In this document: positions 1 to 7,932 of the stretch, one piece after another
Numbering within the stretch: position 1 is the stretch's first letter
Layout: each line of letters begins with the position of its first letter
Assembly (NCBI RefSeq): GCF_000380505.1
Contig: NZ_AQYH01000006.1
Span: 372,001-436,000, forward strand
Direction: 5' to 3'
Source: Kaistia granuli DSM 23481
GTDB lineage: Bacteria; Pseudomonadota; Alphaproteobacteria; Rhizobiales; Kaistiaceae
DNA length: 64,000 nucleotides
Translations under genes and position numbers: made by a program
The notes under the pieces: generated by a model
Database searches by the model: none
What the model was told of the DNA's origin: nothing
What the model saw: only the letters and a program-made list of their open reading frames with translations

Positions 1-121
1 AGCCCTGGCTCGCGACATCGCCGACAGTCAGGCGCGGCGCATCGAAGGGCAGCCCCTTGGTGGAAGGATCGAGTTCGAGGGCATCAAGCGATGCGATGTC
101 GAGGCGGGGGATCAGAGCCAT
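1..121 (-). CDS. Partial CDS (N-terminus only), possibly DSD1-type amino acid deaminase/aldolase
   Basis: This is the first 40 codons of a minus-strand gene that runs off the left edge. It begins MALIPRLDIASLDALELD and continues through GLPFDAPRLTVGDVASQG. Its ATG (119-121) overlaps the stop of the upstream M81 gene by 10 bases, so the two are translationally coupled. The piece before a G/SQG motif resembles, from memory, the N-terminus of DSD1/alanine-racemase-fold amino acid deaminases, but 40 residues are too few for a firm call. Reading frame and coupling are seen in the sequence; the function is a guess. Confidence 0.5.
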   Translation of the reverse strand, partial: MALIPRLDIASLDALELDPSTKGLPFDAPRLTVGDVASQG

Positions 122-1575
122 GGATTGGGGTCCATCGGTGCGAGGGGGCGACGGGTCTTGGTATAGGGGATCTTGGCTGTGTCGCTCGGATAAGGCCCGC
201 CCGTATCGAGGTAATGCACCTTGTGGGCGATCGGGGCGAAGGCGGCGTGGAAATGGTTGGACGACTTCACGACGACGATCTTCTTGGCGGCGAGGTCAAT
301 GCCGAGATCGGTGAAGACGGGGGGACTGAAGGTCTGGGCGCGGGTCGAGGCCAGCACGACGTCGAGATTGCCGATGGTGACGGCGGCGGCCGGCCCGAGC
401 GAGACCCAGCTCTGCTCGAACGGCACCAGCAGGTCATCGGTAATGCCGCGCACGACCACGCGAGCATCGATCGGCTTGCCCGAGGTCGGTGCCGCCTTGC
501 CGCCGAAGCGCAAGTCGATCTCGGCGCCGACACCGGCGGCGCGGCAGAAGGCGACGGCGACGGGATCCCAGAGCGCACCAATCGCGGCCGGAATTTCGGG
601 ATGGCGCAGCAGCGCTTCGACCATGACGGTCGAATCGCCGGCCACGCCGCCGCCGGGATTGTCCCAGCGGTCCGCCAGCACGACCGGCTGGCCGAGCTCG
701 GCCATCGCCTGATCGATCGCCTCTTCCGGCTTGAAGTGATAGGGGCCGCCGCCATAGGCGCCCCAGCCGAGGATCTCGCGGCCCAGGCTTTCGGCCAGCG
801 CCGCTGCCTTGTCGCGATTGGCCTCGCCATCGGCGACGACCAGGACCTTGGTGCCGACGTCATAGACGTCCGCCGCCTGGAAGCCATGCGCGACGGAGAT
901 CGAGAGAATGCCGTCCTGCCCTTCCAGCGCCAGCATCCGATCGACGAAGCTGCGACCGGGCTCGCGACTGGTCATGAAGCCGGTGATGGCGCGGCAGTCG
1001 AAGACGGCGCTCACCGGCGCGATCTCGCGACGCGCCGCCTGGAGACAGAGCTCGACCAGATCTTCGGCGCGCTCAAGGAAATCCGTGTGCGGAAATTCCT
1101 TGAAGGCGACGATAACGTCCGCCGCCTCGACCATCTGGTCGGTCAGATGGCAATGCATGTCGAGTTCTGCGCCGACAATGGCCTTCGGCCCGGCGATGGC
1201 GCGCGCGTGCGCCAGCAGGTCACCCTCGCAGTCGTCATAACCGCGCGCCACCATCGAGCCATGGAGACCGAACAGCACCACGTCGACCGGCATCGCCGCC
1301 TTCAACTGGTCGAGGATCTCGTCGCGCAGGCTCTCATAGGCGTCGCGCGACACCAGCCCAGCCGGCTCGGCCCACGTCGCCGTACCTTCGAACAGGGTGA
1401 AGCCATCGCTACGAGCGCGGCGACGCGCCGCCACCATCGGACCGGAGCAGAGCGTCGGCGTCTCCGGATGGGTGCCGGGCGGGCAATAGAACGCCCCTTC
1501 GAAGGCGCTGCGATCCACGAAAAGTGGTGCAAACGTGTTCGTCTCCGTCGCCAGCGACGCCACAAAAACCCGCAT
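112..1575 (-). CDS. M81 family metallopeptidase (MlrC-like)
   Basis: A 487-aa protein of the MlrC/M81 family, zinc hydrolases whose founding member degrades linearised microcystin peptides in Sphingomonas; other members have unknown substrates. It shows the N-terminal F-x-A-x-L-x-x-E-T-N-T-F signature (residues about 4-16). A D-x-H pair (ELDMHCH) and a FPHTDF motif fit the known zinc ligands. A glycine-rich DRWDNPGGGVAGDST loop lies in the C-terminal half. There is no signal peptide, so it should be cytosolic. The start has a GGGGGAA ribosome site. It is divergent from the IclR gene and coupled to the partial gene at the left edge. A second M81 gene lies at 2636-4126. The physiological substrate cannot be read from the sequence. 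Confidence 0.9.
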   Translation of the reverse strand: MRVFVASLATETNTFAPLFVDRSAFEGAFYCPPGTHPETPTLCSGPMVAARRRARSDGFTLFEGTATWAEPAGLVSRDAYESLRDEILDQLKAAMPVDVVLFGLHGSMVARGYDDCEGDLLAHARAIAGPKAIVGAELDMHCHLTDQMVEAADVIVAFKEFPHTDFLERAEDLVELCLQAARREIAPVSAVFDCRAITGFMTSREPGRSFVDRMLALEGQDGILSISVAHGFQAADVYDVGTKVLVVADGEANRDKAAALAESLGREILGWGAYGGGPYHFKPEEAIDQAMAELGQPVVLADRWDNPGGGVAGDSTVMVEALLRHPEIPAAIGALWDPVAVAFCRAAGVGAEIDLRFGGKAAPTSGKPIDARVVVRGITDDLLVPFEQSWVSLGPAAAVTIGNLDVVLASTRAQTFSPPVFTDLGIDLAAKKIVVVKSSNHFHAAFAPIAHKVHYLDTGGPYPSDTAKIPYTKTRRPLAPMDPNPWL

Positions 1576-1617
1576 TCCGCTTCCCCCGCCGCGATGATCC
1601 GCTCATCGCCAGCTTTA

Positions 1618-1633
1618 TTCTACATTATGGAAC
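1618..1633. promoter_or_regulatory. Candidate IclR operator, copy 1
   Basis: TTCTACATTATGGAAC is an imperfect dyad 43 bases upstream of the minus-strand M81 gene. Its core (CTACAnTATGGAA) recurs at 1779-1795 next to the regulator gene. TTCC/GGAA half-sites flanking an A/T-rich centre are typical of IclR-family operators. Binding is inferred. Confidence 0.45.
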
Positions 1634-1778
1634 AATGATTTGATCGCTTGCGCAAAGTTAAAGGGATGCGAGGTCGCGCTGTCAACACCAGCCAGAGCCT
1701 ACTCCTAGGAAACGTGATGTTCACCTTGCACGTTTTCCCGACTTCCTGTCTAAATGTGGCGAAGTCGCGCCGAAAAAC

Positions 1779-1795
1779 ATCCTACAATATGGAAT
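1779..1795. promoter_or_regulatory. Candidate IclR operator, copy 2
   Basis: ATCCTACAATATGGAAT is an imperfect palindrome 40 bases before the IclR start codon. It shares the CTACAnTATGGAA core with the site at 1618-1633, so one copy sits near each divergent gene. This fits autoregulation plus control of the M81 genes. Confidence 0.45.
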
Positions 1796-1834
1796 GATGT
1801 TCTCCCCCTCATTCAGGAGCAGGTCGGAACCAGC

Positions 1835-2629
1835 ATGACGAAGCGAGAAAGCGAACCGGCCGGTAGCGCCGTCGCCGCGCGCATCCAGTCCGTCGCCAGG
1901 GCCAAGGCCCTTCTCGACGCCATGGCGACCGGCGATTGGGTTTCGCTGCGCGACCTGGCGACCCGGACGGGACTGGCCAAGACGACGGCGTTCAATCTCG
2001 TCACGGCGCTAGTCGATGTCGGCCTGGCCGAGCGCGATGCCAAGGCGGGCGCCTATCGGCTCAGCCTGCAGCATCTCGTCTACGGCAAGGCCGTCGAACG
2101 GCGGCTCGACATCGCGGCACTGGCGCAGCCCTATCTGGTGCGCCTCTGCGCCGAGACGCGCGAGACCGTCAATCTGGCGCTGCCGGGGCCGACAGACGCC
2201 GTCATCGTCGAAAGCCTCGAAGGCAGCCAGACTTTGCGCGTCTCCTCCTATTCGGGCACCCGCGCCGCCTATCATTCGACCGCTTGCGGCCGCGCGCTCC
2301 TCGCCTACCAGCCGCTGACCTTCCGGCGCATCATCTACAATCTAGGCTCGCTGCCCGCCGCGACCGACCGCACCATCACCGATCCGCAGGCACTCGAAGA
2401 AGTGCTGGAGCGATGCCGCAGCGTCGGCTGGACCACCGAATATGAGGAAAACGAGATCGGCGGCGCCTGCGTCGCCGCGCCGATCTTCGCACCCGGCGGC
2501 GAGGCCATTGCCGCCGTCTCCATCGCCGGTCCCTCGGCCCGCTTCGAGCCGGACGCCATCGAGCGGCTCGGCCGGCTTCTCGTCGCCACCCTCGCCGAGA
2601 TCACGGCGAACATGTCACGCAACAGGTAG
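1835..2629 (+). CDS. IclR family transcriptional regulator
   Basis: A 264-aa regulator. An N-terminal winged helix (about residues 15-75, with the recognition-helix region DLATRTGLAKTTAFNLVTAL) is followed by the IclR effector domain. That domain contains the typical STACGRALLAY stretch and a C-terminal V-A-A-P-I-F segment. An upstream in-frame ATG at 1754 would add 27 atypical residues and overrun the candidate operator, so the start at 1835 is preferred. The gene is 6 bases from the downstream M81 gene and divergent from the other M81 gene, so it probably controls both in response to a small metabolite of their pathway. Confidence 0.9.
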   Translation: MTKRESEPAGSAVAARIQSVARAKALLDAMATGDWVSLRDLATRTGLAKTTAFNLVTALVDVGLAERDAKAGAYRLSLQHLVYGKAVERRLDIAALAQPYLVRLCAETRETVNLALPGPTDAVIVESLEGSQTLRVSSYSGTRAAYHSTACGRALLAYQPLTFRRIIYNLGSLPAATDRTITDPQALEEVLERCRSVGWTTEYEENEIGGACVAAPIFAPGGEAIAAVSIAGPSARFEPDAIERLGRLLVATLAEITANMSRNR

Positions 2630-2635
2630 TCCCTT

Positions 2636-4126
2636 ATGAACAAGCGTCCCCGCATCCTGCTGGCCGGGCTTTATCACGAGACCCACACCTTCGTGGATGA
2701 GATCACCACCCTCGCCGACTACGAGATCCTGCGTGGAGTGGAACTGACCGCCCGGACCGGCGACGGCTCGACGGTCGACGGCTTCCTCGAAGTGGCGGAG
2801 GCCGAAGGCTGGGACGTCGTTCCCGTCGTCGAGTATTCCGCCCTGCCCTCCGGCACGACCGACCATGCCGTGTTCGAGCAGTTCTGGCAGGAACTGGAAG
2901 CCGGGCTTCGGCAGGCGCTGGCGGACGGAGGACTGGACGGTATCTGGCTGGCGCTGCACGGCGCCATGGTGACGACCGGATCCGTCGATCCCGAGGGCGA
3001 GTTGCTCGCCCGCATCCGCGCGGTTCCCGGCGCCGAGGCGCTGCCGCTCTACGGCGTGTTCGACCTGCACGCGACCTTCACCGCCGCCATGGCGAAGAAC
3101 GCCAACGGCCTCGTCGCCTATCGCGAGAACCCGCATACCGACGCGCGCGATTCCGCCGTCCTTTCCGCTCAGCACCTCGCACGGGCGCTGCGCGAAAAGG
3201 CCTCGCCGGTCATGCATACCCGCAACGCGGCCATTCTCTGGGCGCCACCCGGCACCGGCACGGCCGACCGACCGATGCGCGACCTCGAGGCGCTCGCCCG
3301 TGAGATCGAGGCCGAGGACGCCGAAATCTGGACCGTCAACATCATCGGCGGCTACTCCTTCTCCGATGTGCCGGACGCTGGCGTCGCCTTCTCGCTGATC
3401 ACCACCGGCAGCGCCGAGCGGGCGAAAGCCGCGCTCGACCGGCTGGAGGCGCTCGCCTGGGAACTGCGCGAACTCGGCCAGCCGAAGGAATGGGACCTCG
3501 ACGCGGCACTCGCTGAGATCCAGACCGCCGAGGGCGGCCCTTACATCGTCGTTGAGCCGGCCGACAATATCGGCGGCGGCGCGCCGGGCGACGACACGGC
3601 CGTGCTGCGCGGCTTCCTGCGCCATGGCATCCGCAATGCCGCCGTCGCCATCGCTGATGCTGAGGCGGTGCACCTCTTTGCCGACGCCAGGCCCGGCGAG
3701 ACGCGCAAGGTCTCGCTCGGCGGCAAGGGCAGCCGGCTCGGCGCCGGCCCGGTCGAGATCGAGGCGACCTTCGTCAGCCGCAGCGACGGCGAGTTCGAGC
3801 TCGAGGATCGCAACAGCCATCTCGCCGCCATGCAGGGGGTCCATATCAGCATGGGTGCCTCGGTCGTCCTGGAAGCCGAGGGGGTAAAAATTCTCGTCAA
3901 CAGTCGCAAGACGCCGCCCTTCGACCTTGGCCAGCTGCGCTCGCAGGGCATCGTGCCGGAAGAGCTGAAGGCGATCGGCGTCAAGGCGGCCGTCGCCCAC
4001 CGCCGCGCCTACGACCCGATCACCGTGAAGAGCTACACGGTGGCGACCCCCGGACCGTGCACGAGCGTCATCACCTCGCTGCCCTATCGCCGGCTGCGCG
4101 CGCCCGTCTTCCCGATCAGCTCGTAG
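2636..4126 (+). CDS. M81 family metallopeptidase (MlrC-like), second copy
   Basis: A 496-aa MlrC/M81 protein clearly paralogous to the one at 112-1575 but well diverged. The N-terminus reads LLAGLYHETHTF, the metal motifs are VFDLHATF and ENPHTDA, and the C-terminal glycine loop is EPADNIGGGAPGDDT. It lacks a signal peptide. It starts 6 bases after the IclR stop, so the two are cotranscribed, and RidA follows after 75 bases. Two distinct M81 enzymes around one regulator suggest two related substrates, or two steps on one substrate. Confidence 0.9.
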   Translation: MNKRPRILLAGLYHETHTFVDEITTLADYEILRGVELTARTGDGSTVDGFLEVAEAEGWDVVPVVEYSALPSGTTDHAVFEQFWQELEAGLRQALADGGLDGIWLALHGAMVTTGSVDPEGELLARIRAVPGAEALPLYGVFDLHATFTAAMAKNANGLVAYRENPHTDARDSAVLSAQHLARALREKASPVMHTRNAAILWAPPGTGTADRPMRDLEALAREIEAEDAEIWTVNIIGGYSFSDVPDAGVAFSLITTGSAERAKAALDRLEALAWELRELGQPKEWDLDAALAEIQTAEGGPYIVVEPADNIGGGAPGDDTAVLRGFLRHGIRNAAVAIADAEAVHLFADARPGETRKVSLGGKGSRLGAGPVEIEATFVSRSDGEFELEDRNSHLAAMQGVHISMGASVVLEAEGVKILVNSRKTPPFDLGQLRSQGIVPEELKAIGVKAAVAHRRAYDPITVKSYTVATPGPCTSVITSLPYRRLRAPVFPISS

Positions 4127-4150
4127 CGACCACGCCCGGCAAGCGCCCCG

Positions 4151-4171
4151 CCCTCTCCCCTCTGGGAGAGG
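4151..4171. repeat. Short GC-rich palindrome (REP-like), copy 1
   Basis: An 8-bp perfect stem (CCTCTCCC 4152-4159, GGGAGAGG 4164-4171) with a CTCT loop, lying between the M81 and RidA genes. Related pyrimidine/purine palindromes occur at 19116-19138 and 25034-25051. Such elements are common as dispersed intergenic repeats in rhizobial genomes; here it may form a hairpin in the intercistronic mRNA. Confidence 0.4.
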
Positions 4172-4201
4172 TTGAAATACACCCACCCAAGGAGACCCAA
4201 G

Positions 4202-4582
4202 ATGATCGAATATCCGAGCGAACCGGACACCCCCCGCTCGCACCTGCCGTTCAGCCCGTCGACCAAGTTCGGCGACCTGATCTTCGTGTCGGGCCAGGCG
4301 TCGGTCGACGCCACCGGCCAGATCATCTCGGAGGATTTCGAGGGCGAGATGCGCCGCTCCATGGAAAACATGCGCAAGGTGCTGGAGACGGCCGGCAGCG
4401 ACTTCAAGCATGTGCTGCAGACCCGCAACTACGTGCAGGATCCAGCCGACATCCCACTCTTCAACAGGCTCTATCGCGAGTATTTCAGCGAGCCCTTCCC
4501 GGCCCGCACGACGATCACCAACTGCCTCGGCGCGGCTTTGCGTTACGAGGTGGAGTGCATCGCGATCGCCAAGAAGGGCTGA
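4202..4582 (+). CDS. RidA family protein
   Basis: A 126-aa member of the YjgF/YER057c/UK114 family. These small trimeric enzymes hydrolyse reactive enamine/imine intermediates released by PLP enzymes. It shows LIFVSGQ near the N-terminus, an internal QTRNYVQD stretch, the active-site arginine in PARTTI, and the C-terminal VECIAIA strand. The ATG at 4202 has an AAGGAG ribosome site; an earlier in-frame ATG at 4172 lies in the palindrome and is not used. It is probably the last gene of the IclR-M81-RidA unit and is followed by a strong terminator. RidA next to an amino-acid deaminase-like gene and peptidases would fit amino-acid catabolism. Confidence 0.9.
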   Translation: MIEYPSEPDTPRSHLPFSPSTKFGDLIFVSGQASVDATGQIISEDFEGEMRRSMENMRKVLETAGSDFKHVLQTRNYVQDPADIPLFNRLYREYFSEPFPARTTITNCLGAALRYEVECIAIAKKG

Positions 4583-4610
4583 TCAGCCACTCCTGCCATC
4601 GGGCTGAATC

Positions 4611-4643
4611 AAAAAGGGGCAGTCGATGACTGCCCCTTTTTCT
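4611..4643. terminator. Bidirectional Rho-independent terminator
   Basis: A 9-bp perfect stem (GGGGCAGTC / GACTGCCCC) with a 3-base loop is flanked by A5 and T5. It sits between the convergent RidA and SDR genes and works for either strand. Confidence 0.9.
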
Positions 4644-4665
4644 TGCCTGGCGTTTACTCCACGCC

Positions 4666-5475
4666 TCAGATGTAGCGCGGATAGGCGTCGGCATCGGGCG
4701 CGTTGGCCCAGCTCATCAGCGTCTGGCCGCCATCGATCAGAAGCTCCGAGCCGGTGATGTGCCTGGCATCGTCGCTGGCGAGGAACGCGACCGTCGCCGC
4801 GACATCCTCCGGCTGGCCGATGCGGCGCAGCGGAATGCGATCGGAGAAGCGCTTGGTGCTTTCCTCGAAGCCCGTCTCGTCGGCGGCGGGCACGCCGAGC
4901 CGCGTCTGGATGACGCCGGGGCAGATCGCATTGATACGAATGCCGTAGCCGGCGCAGTCGAGCGCCGCGACCTTGGTCAGGCCGACCACCGCGTGCTTGC
5001 TGGAGGTGTAGGGCGAGCCGCCCGACAGGACGTCCCAGCCGGCCATGGACGAGCCCATATTGACGATGGCGCCGCCCTGCTTCTGCGCGATCATGATGCG
5101 GACCACGGCCTGCTGGACGATGAAGATGCCGCGCAGGTTGATGCGGATGACGCGGTCCCATTCTTCCAGCGGCAGATCGTAGATCGGCGCCGGCGTGCCG
5201 GAGATGCCGGCATTGTTGAACAGGACGTCGATCCGGCCGAAACGCTCGACGACGGCGGCGAGCGCCTTGTCGACCGCCGCCGGATCGGTCACGTCGGCAG
5301 CGACCGCGAAGGCGCGTTCGCCCAGTTCCGTCGCCAGCGCGGCCGCCTGGTCGACGTTCTGGTCGAGGATGGCGACGCCTTTCGCGCCCTCATCGAGAAA
5401 GCGGCGCACCGACGCCTGGCCGATCGCACCGGCACCGCCCGTCACCACAACGATCTTGTCCACGAACCTCGTCAT
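4666..5475 (-). CDS. SDR family NAD(P)-dependent oxidoreductase
   Basis: A 269-aa classical short-chain dehydrogenase. It has the TGGAGAIG cofactor loop near residue 12, NNAG, a catalytic Ser in NMGSS, Y-T-S-S-K (YxxxK), and ICPGVIQT after the active site. An Asp after the second strand (ILDQN) favours NAD. The long upstream extension of the frame overlaps the neighbouring gene; the ATG at 5475 has a GGAG site. The epimerase-like gene ends 13 bases upstream of this start, so the two probably form one transcript. The substrate is unknown; polyol or sugar derivatives are common for such proteins. Confidence 0.88.
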   Translation of the reverse strand: MTRFVDKIVVVTGGAGAIGQASVRRFLDEGAKGVAILDQNVDQAAALATELGERAFAVAADVTDPAAVDKALAAVVERFGRIDVLFNNAGISGTPAPIYDLPLEEWDRVIRINLRGIFIVQQAVVRIMIAQKQGGAIVNMGSSMAGWDVLSGGSPYTSSKHAVVGLTKVAALDCAGYGIRINAICPGVIQTRLGVPAADETGFEESTKRFSDRIPLRRIGQPEDVAATVAFLASDDARHITGSELLIDGGQTLMSWANAPDADAYPRYI

Positions 5476-5488
5476 CGACGGTCTCCAA

Positions 5489-6328
5489 TCAGTTTGCAGG
5501 GTATTCGCGCCAGGAATGGCGGGGCTCGTAGCCCAGCGTCCGCCGGGCATTGTCGAGATCAAAGGTGCTGGCGAAGCCGGACAGCGCGCCCTGCCGCGCC
5601 TTCGGGAAATGGCGCGCCGCGAGCTCCGCCGACGGCTCGTCGGCATAGCTGTCGGCGGCGCTGATCATGACGCGGGCGTGTCCCTCGACCGGCGCTTCTA
5701 GCGCCAGCAGGAAGGCCGCCGCCGCGTCGCGCGCGTCGACATAGGCCCAGAGATCCTTCCAGGCCTCGCCGGAAGCACGGCGCGGGAGGATATCGCGAGC
5801 GAAGCTTTCCGGCGTCTGGACCCAGGGCATGCGCAGGCTGACGGCGGTGAAGGCGCCACGGCGCACCGCCGCGTCGACCATCTCTTCGCCGAGCCATTTC
5901 GAGACGCCATAGGCATCCTGCGGCCCGGCCGGATGATTGTCGTCGATCGGCAGATACTGCTGCTCCGGCCGCTTGGTGAAGAACGGATAGCCGAAGATGC
6001 TGAAGGACGAGGCGTAGACGAAGCGGCGCGCGCCGGACAGCGCCGCCGCCTCGATGACGTTGTAGGCGAGCGCCATGTTGGTCCGGAAGACCTCCGCCGC
6101 GGCACGGCCGGTCGGGCGCGGAATGGCGGCGATGTGAAAGACCGCGTCGGCGTCTCGCACCAGCTGCAGCGCCACGCCGAGATCGGTCAGATCGGCGCTG
6201 ACATGCTGCCAGCCGCCCTCCGGCGGCGGCGCCGTGTCGATGCCGAGCACGTCATGGCCCGCGGCGACCGCGGCAGATGCGACGTGGCGACCGAGCAGAC
6301 CGCTGGAGCCGGTGATGACGATCCGCAT
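5489..6328 (-). CDS. NAD-dependent epimerase/dehydratase family protein (extended SDR)
   Basis: A 279-aa extended SDR. The Rossmann motif TGSSGLLG is at residues 6-13, an acidic residue ends strand two (GIDTAPP), and the AIPRP, YASSFSIFG and AYGVSK (YxxxK) motifs are present. It resembles uronate-dehydrogenase-like or UDP-sugar-epimerase-like enzymes, but the length and context do not decide between them. The start at 6328 is supported by AAGGAGC. It is first in a two-gene unit with the SDR at 4666-5475. Confidence 0.82.
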   Translation of the reverse strand: MRIVITGSSGLLGRHVASAAVAAGHDVLGIDTAPPPEGGWQHVSADLTDLGVALQLVRDADAVFHIAAIPRPTGRAAAEVFRTNMALAYNVIEAAALSGARRFVYASSFSIFGYPFFTKRPEQQYLPIDDNHPAGPQDAYGVSKWLGEEMVDAAVRRGAFTAVSLRMPWVQTPESFARDILPRRASGEAWKDLWAYVDARDAAAAFLLALEAPVEGHARVMISAADSYADEPSAELAARHFPKARQGALSGFASTFDLDNARRTLGYEPRHSWREYPAN

Positions 6329-6705
6329 AAAAAGCTCCTTCGGGCGCGACGACTGCGCCTGGATGATAGTCTGCGTCGGCCCCGGATGGTTGAGGCATTC
6401 TTCCCGGACAGCGCGCGACGCGACAAGATCCGGAGTGAGGATGCCCCATGCCAAGGCCAGTTCATTCATTGATGGTCATACGATAATTCGATCGAATCTC
6501 GACCATTGTCAATGCGCGGTCACGCGCCGGTCCGGGTTTCGGAACAGGCCCGGAAGGCCAGGATTTCCGGCAGAATGGTGAACGATTTTTGTGCAACTGG
6601 CCGTGATTGACTTGGATAGACAATATACCTATTAGCCAAATGCAGTAGGGCACATTGAAGGCCAGACATTCGTGATCGCGTGTCGCGGCCGGCATGGAGG
6701 ATCAT
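6329..6705. promoter_or_regulatory. Intergenic promoter region between divergent genes, with dyads
   Basis: A 377-base gap without a convincing gene. It contains a perfect 10-bp palindrome TTCGATCGAA at 6487-6496, flanked by ATGGTC (6472-6477) and GACCAT (6501-6506). Nearer the isochorismatase gene, TTGGATAG (6612-6619) faces CTAT (6629-6632) and CCAA (6636-6639). These could be operators for the divergent units; the downstream MarR gene is a candidate binder. Confidence 0.35.
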
Positions 6706-7338
6706 ATGAGTTCAGACGTTTTCTCGTCGCACCGTCATGGCGAAACCATGTCGCTCGACAAGACCCGCACGGCGGTGATCGTCGTCGACATGATCAACGA
6801 TTTCTGCAAGCCGGGCGGCGCCATGGTCCTGCCGGGCTATGAGACGCTGGTGCCACAGCAGCTGGCCGTCATCGATGCCGCCCGCGCCGTCGGAGCGCCA
6901 GTCCTCTGGGTGCATGACGTGCACCGCGCCAACATGCGCCGCGACCGCGAATGGGTGAAGCGAACGCCGCATTGCGTCGAGGGCACCTGGGGCACCGAGA
7001 TCATCGAGGATCTCGGCGCGCGCGACGACGAGATCCACATCATCAAGCGGCGCTATTCGGCATTCTTCCAGACCGATCTCGACCTGACGCTGAAGGACAT
7101 GCAGATCACGCAGCTCGTCGTATTCGGCGTGGTGACCAACATCTGTGTCCGCTCGACCGTGCACGACGCCTTCTTCATTGGCTATGACGTCGTCGTCCCG
7201 CAGGATTGCTGCGCTGCCACCGGCGCCCGCGAACAGGAAAGCTCGCTGTACGACATCGCCACGCATTTCGGCGTCGTCACCAACGCAGCGGATGTTGTGG
7301 CTTCGCTTACGAACGGCCTTGCGCTGCAACAAGTTTGA
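6706..7338 (+). CDS. Isochorismatase-family cysteine hydrolase
   Basis: A 210-aa protein of the isochorismatase/nicotinamidase fold. The catalytic triad is visible: Asp in VVDMINDF, Lys in IKRRYSAF, and the nucleophile Cys in VVTNICVRST. Enzymes of this family hydrolyse amide or vinyl-ether bonds (nicotinamidase, N-carbamoylsarcosine amidase, maleamate amidase). The ATG at 6706 has an ideal GGAGG 5 bases upstream; the ATG at 6694 lies in front of that Shine-Dalgarno site and is rejected. A MarR gene follows 43 bases downstream. That pairing is reminiscent of nicotinate-degradation loci, but the substrate is not proven. Confidence 0.88.
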   Translation: MSSDVFSSHRHGETMSLDKTRTAVIVVDMINDFCKPGGAMVLPGYETLVPQQLAVIDAARAVGAPVLWVHDVHRANMRRDREWVKRTPHCVEGTWGTEIIEDLGARDDEIHIIKRRYSAFFQTDLDLTLKDMQITQLVVFGVVTNICVRSTVHDAFFIGYDVVVPQDCCAATGAREQESSLYDIATHFGVVTNAADVVASLTNGLALQQV

Positions 7339-7381
7339 GGCTTGTCTTTGCGGCAAGCCGGATGAATGGGACACCAATCCT

Positions 7382-7897
7382 TTGACTGATGATAGCAGCG
7401 GAAATATCCGGACAGACGACGCCCAAGTCGAAAGCGCCCGATACACGCGGGCGCAGATCGACGCGAGGCTCGCCGCGGTCGGATATGACCTCGACCTGCA
7501 TCCAGCCCACATCATCCGGAAGGTCCATCAGCGCGCGACGACTTGCTTCCAGCATGTAATGACCGGCGAGGATCTGACGCCGACGCAGTTCGCTGCGTTG
7601 GCGACGATACTTCGCCACGGCGATGTCTCGCAGAACCATCTCGGCCGGCTGACCGCGATGGACCCGTCCACCATCAGCCTCGTCGTGCGAAAACTGCGCA
7701 AGCTCGGCCTGGTGACGCGCGGCGCCTCCAGCACCGACCAGCGGATGGTGATCATCACTCTGACCAACAAGGGCGTCGACTACACGCTCGATCGCCTGGC
7801 GAAAAGCAAGGAAGTGGGCGACTTGCTGCTCGCGCCGCTCTCTGCGGCCGAGCAGGCGATGCTGCTCGAACTGCTGCGCCGGATCGGCGACGAATAG
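7382..7897 (+). CDS. MarR family transcriptional regulator
   Basis: About 171 aa with a MarR winged helix: TPTQFAALATI, then NHLGRLTAMDPSTISLVVRKL as the recognition region, then the wing RGASSTDQRMVIITLT. The open frame extends far upstream but has no plausible ATG; the TTG at 7382, giving TDDSSGN, is the best start I can see and its ribosome site is weak, so the N-terminus is uncertain. Being just after the isochorismatase-type hydrolase, it probably senses that enzyme's substrate or a related aromatic or amide. Confidence 0.8.
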   Translation: MTDDSSGNIRTDDAQVESARYTRAQIDARLAAVGYDLDLHPAHIIRKVHQRATTCFQHVMTGEDLTPTQFAALATILRHGDVSQNHLGRLTAMDPSTISLVVRKLRKLGLVTRGASSTDQRMVIITLTNKGVDYTLDRLAKSKEVGDLLLAPLSAAEQAMLLELLRRIGDE

Positions 7898-7932
7898 ACA
7901 GCCGGCTCCGGCGCGCGACCCGATCGACCGGA

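Noticed and set aside
91-1638. Long plus-strand open frame opposite the first M81 gene
   Set aside because: It mirrors the M81 gene in antisense, is rich in Arg, Asp and Gly repeats and has no motif. Such long antisense frames are expected in GC-rich DNA; the same holds for 2615-4411, 12651-14288, 16300-17727, 21728-23002 and 54525-56081.
1754-1834. Earlier start for the IclR regulator
   Set aside because: It would place the candidate operator at 1779-1795 inside the coding region and adds residues not seen in the family.
6187-6469. Extended start of the epimerase-like gene at 6469
   Set aside because: The residues before MRIVITGSSG are not Rossmann-like and AAGGAGC marks the ATG at 6328.
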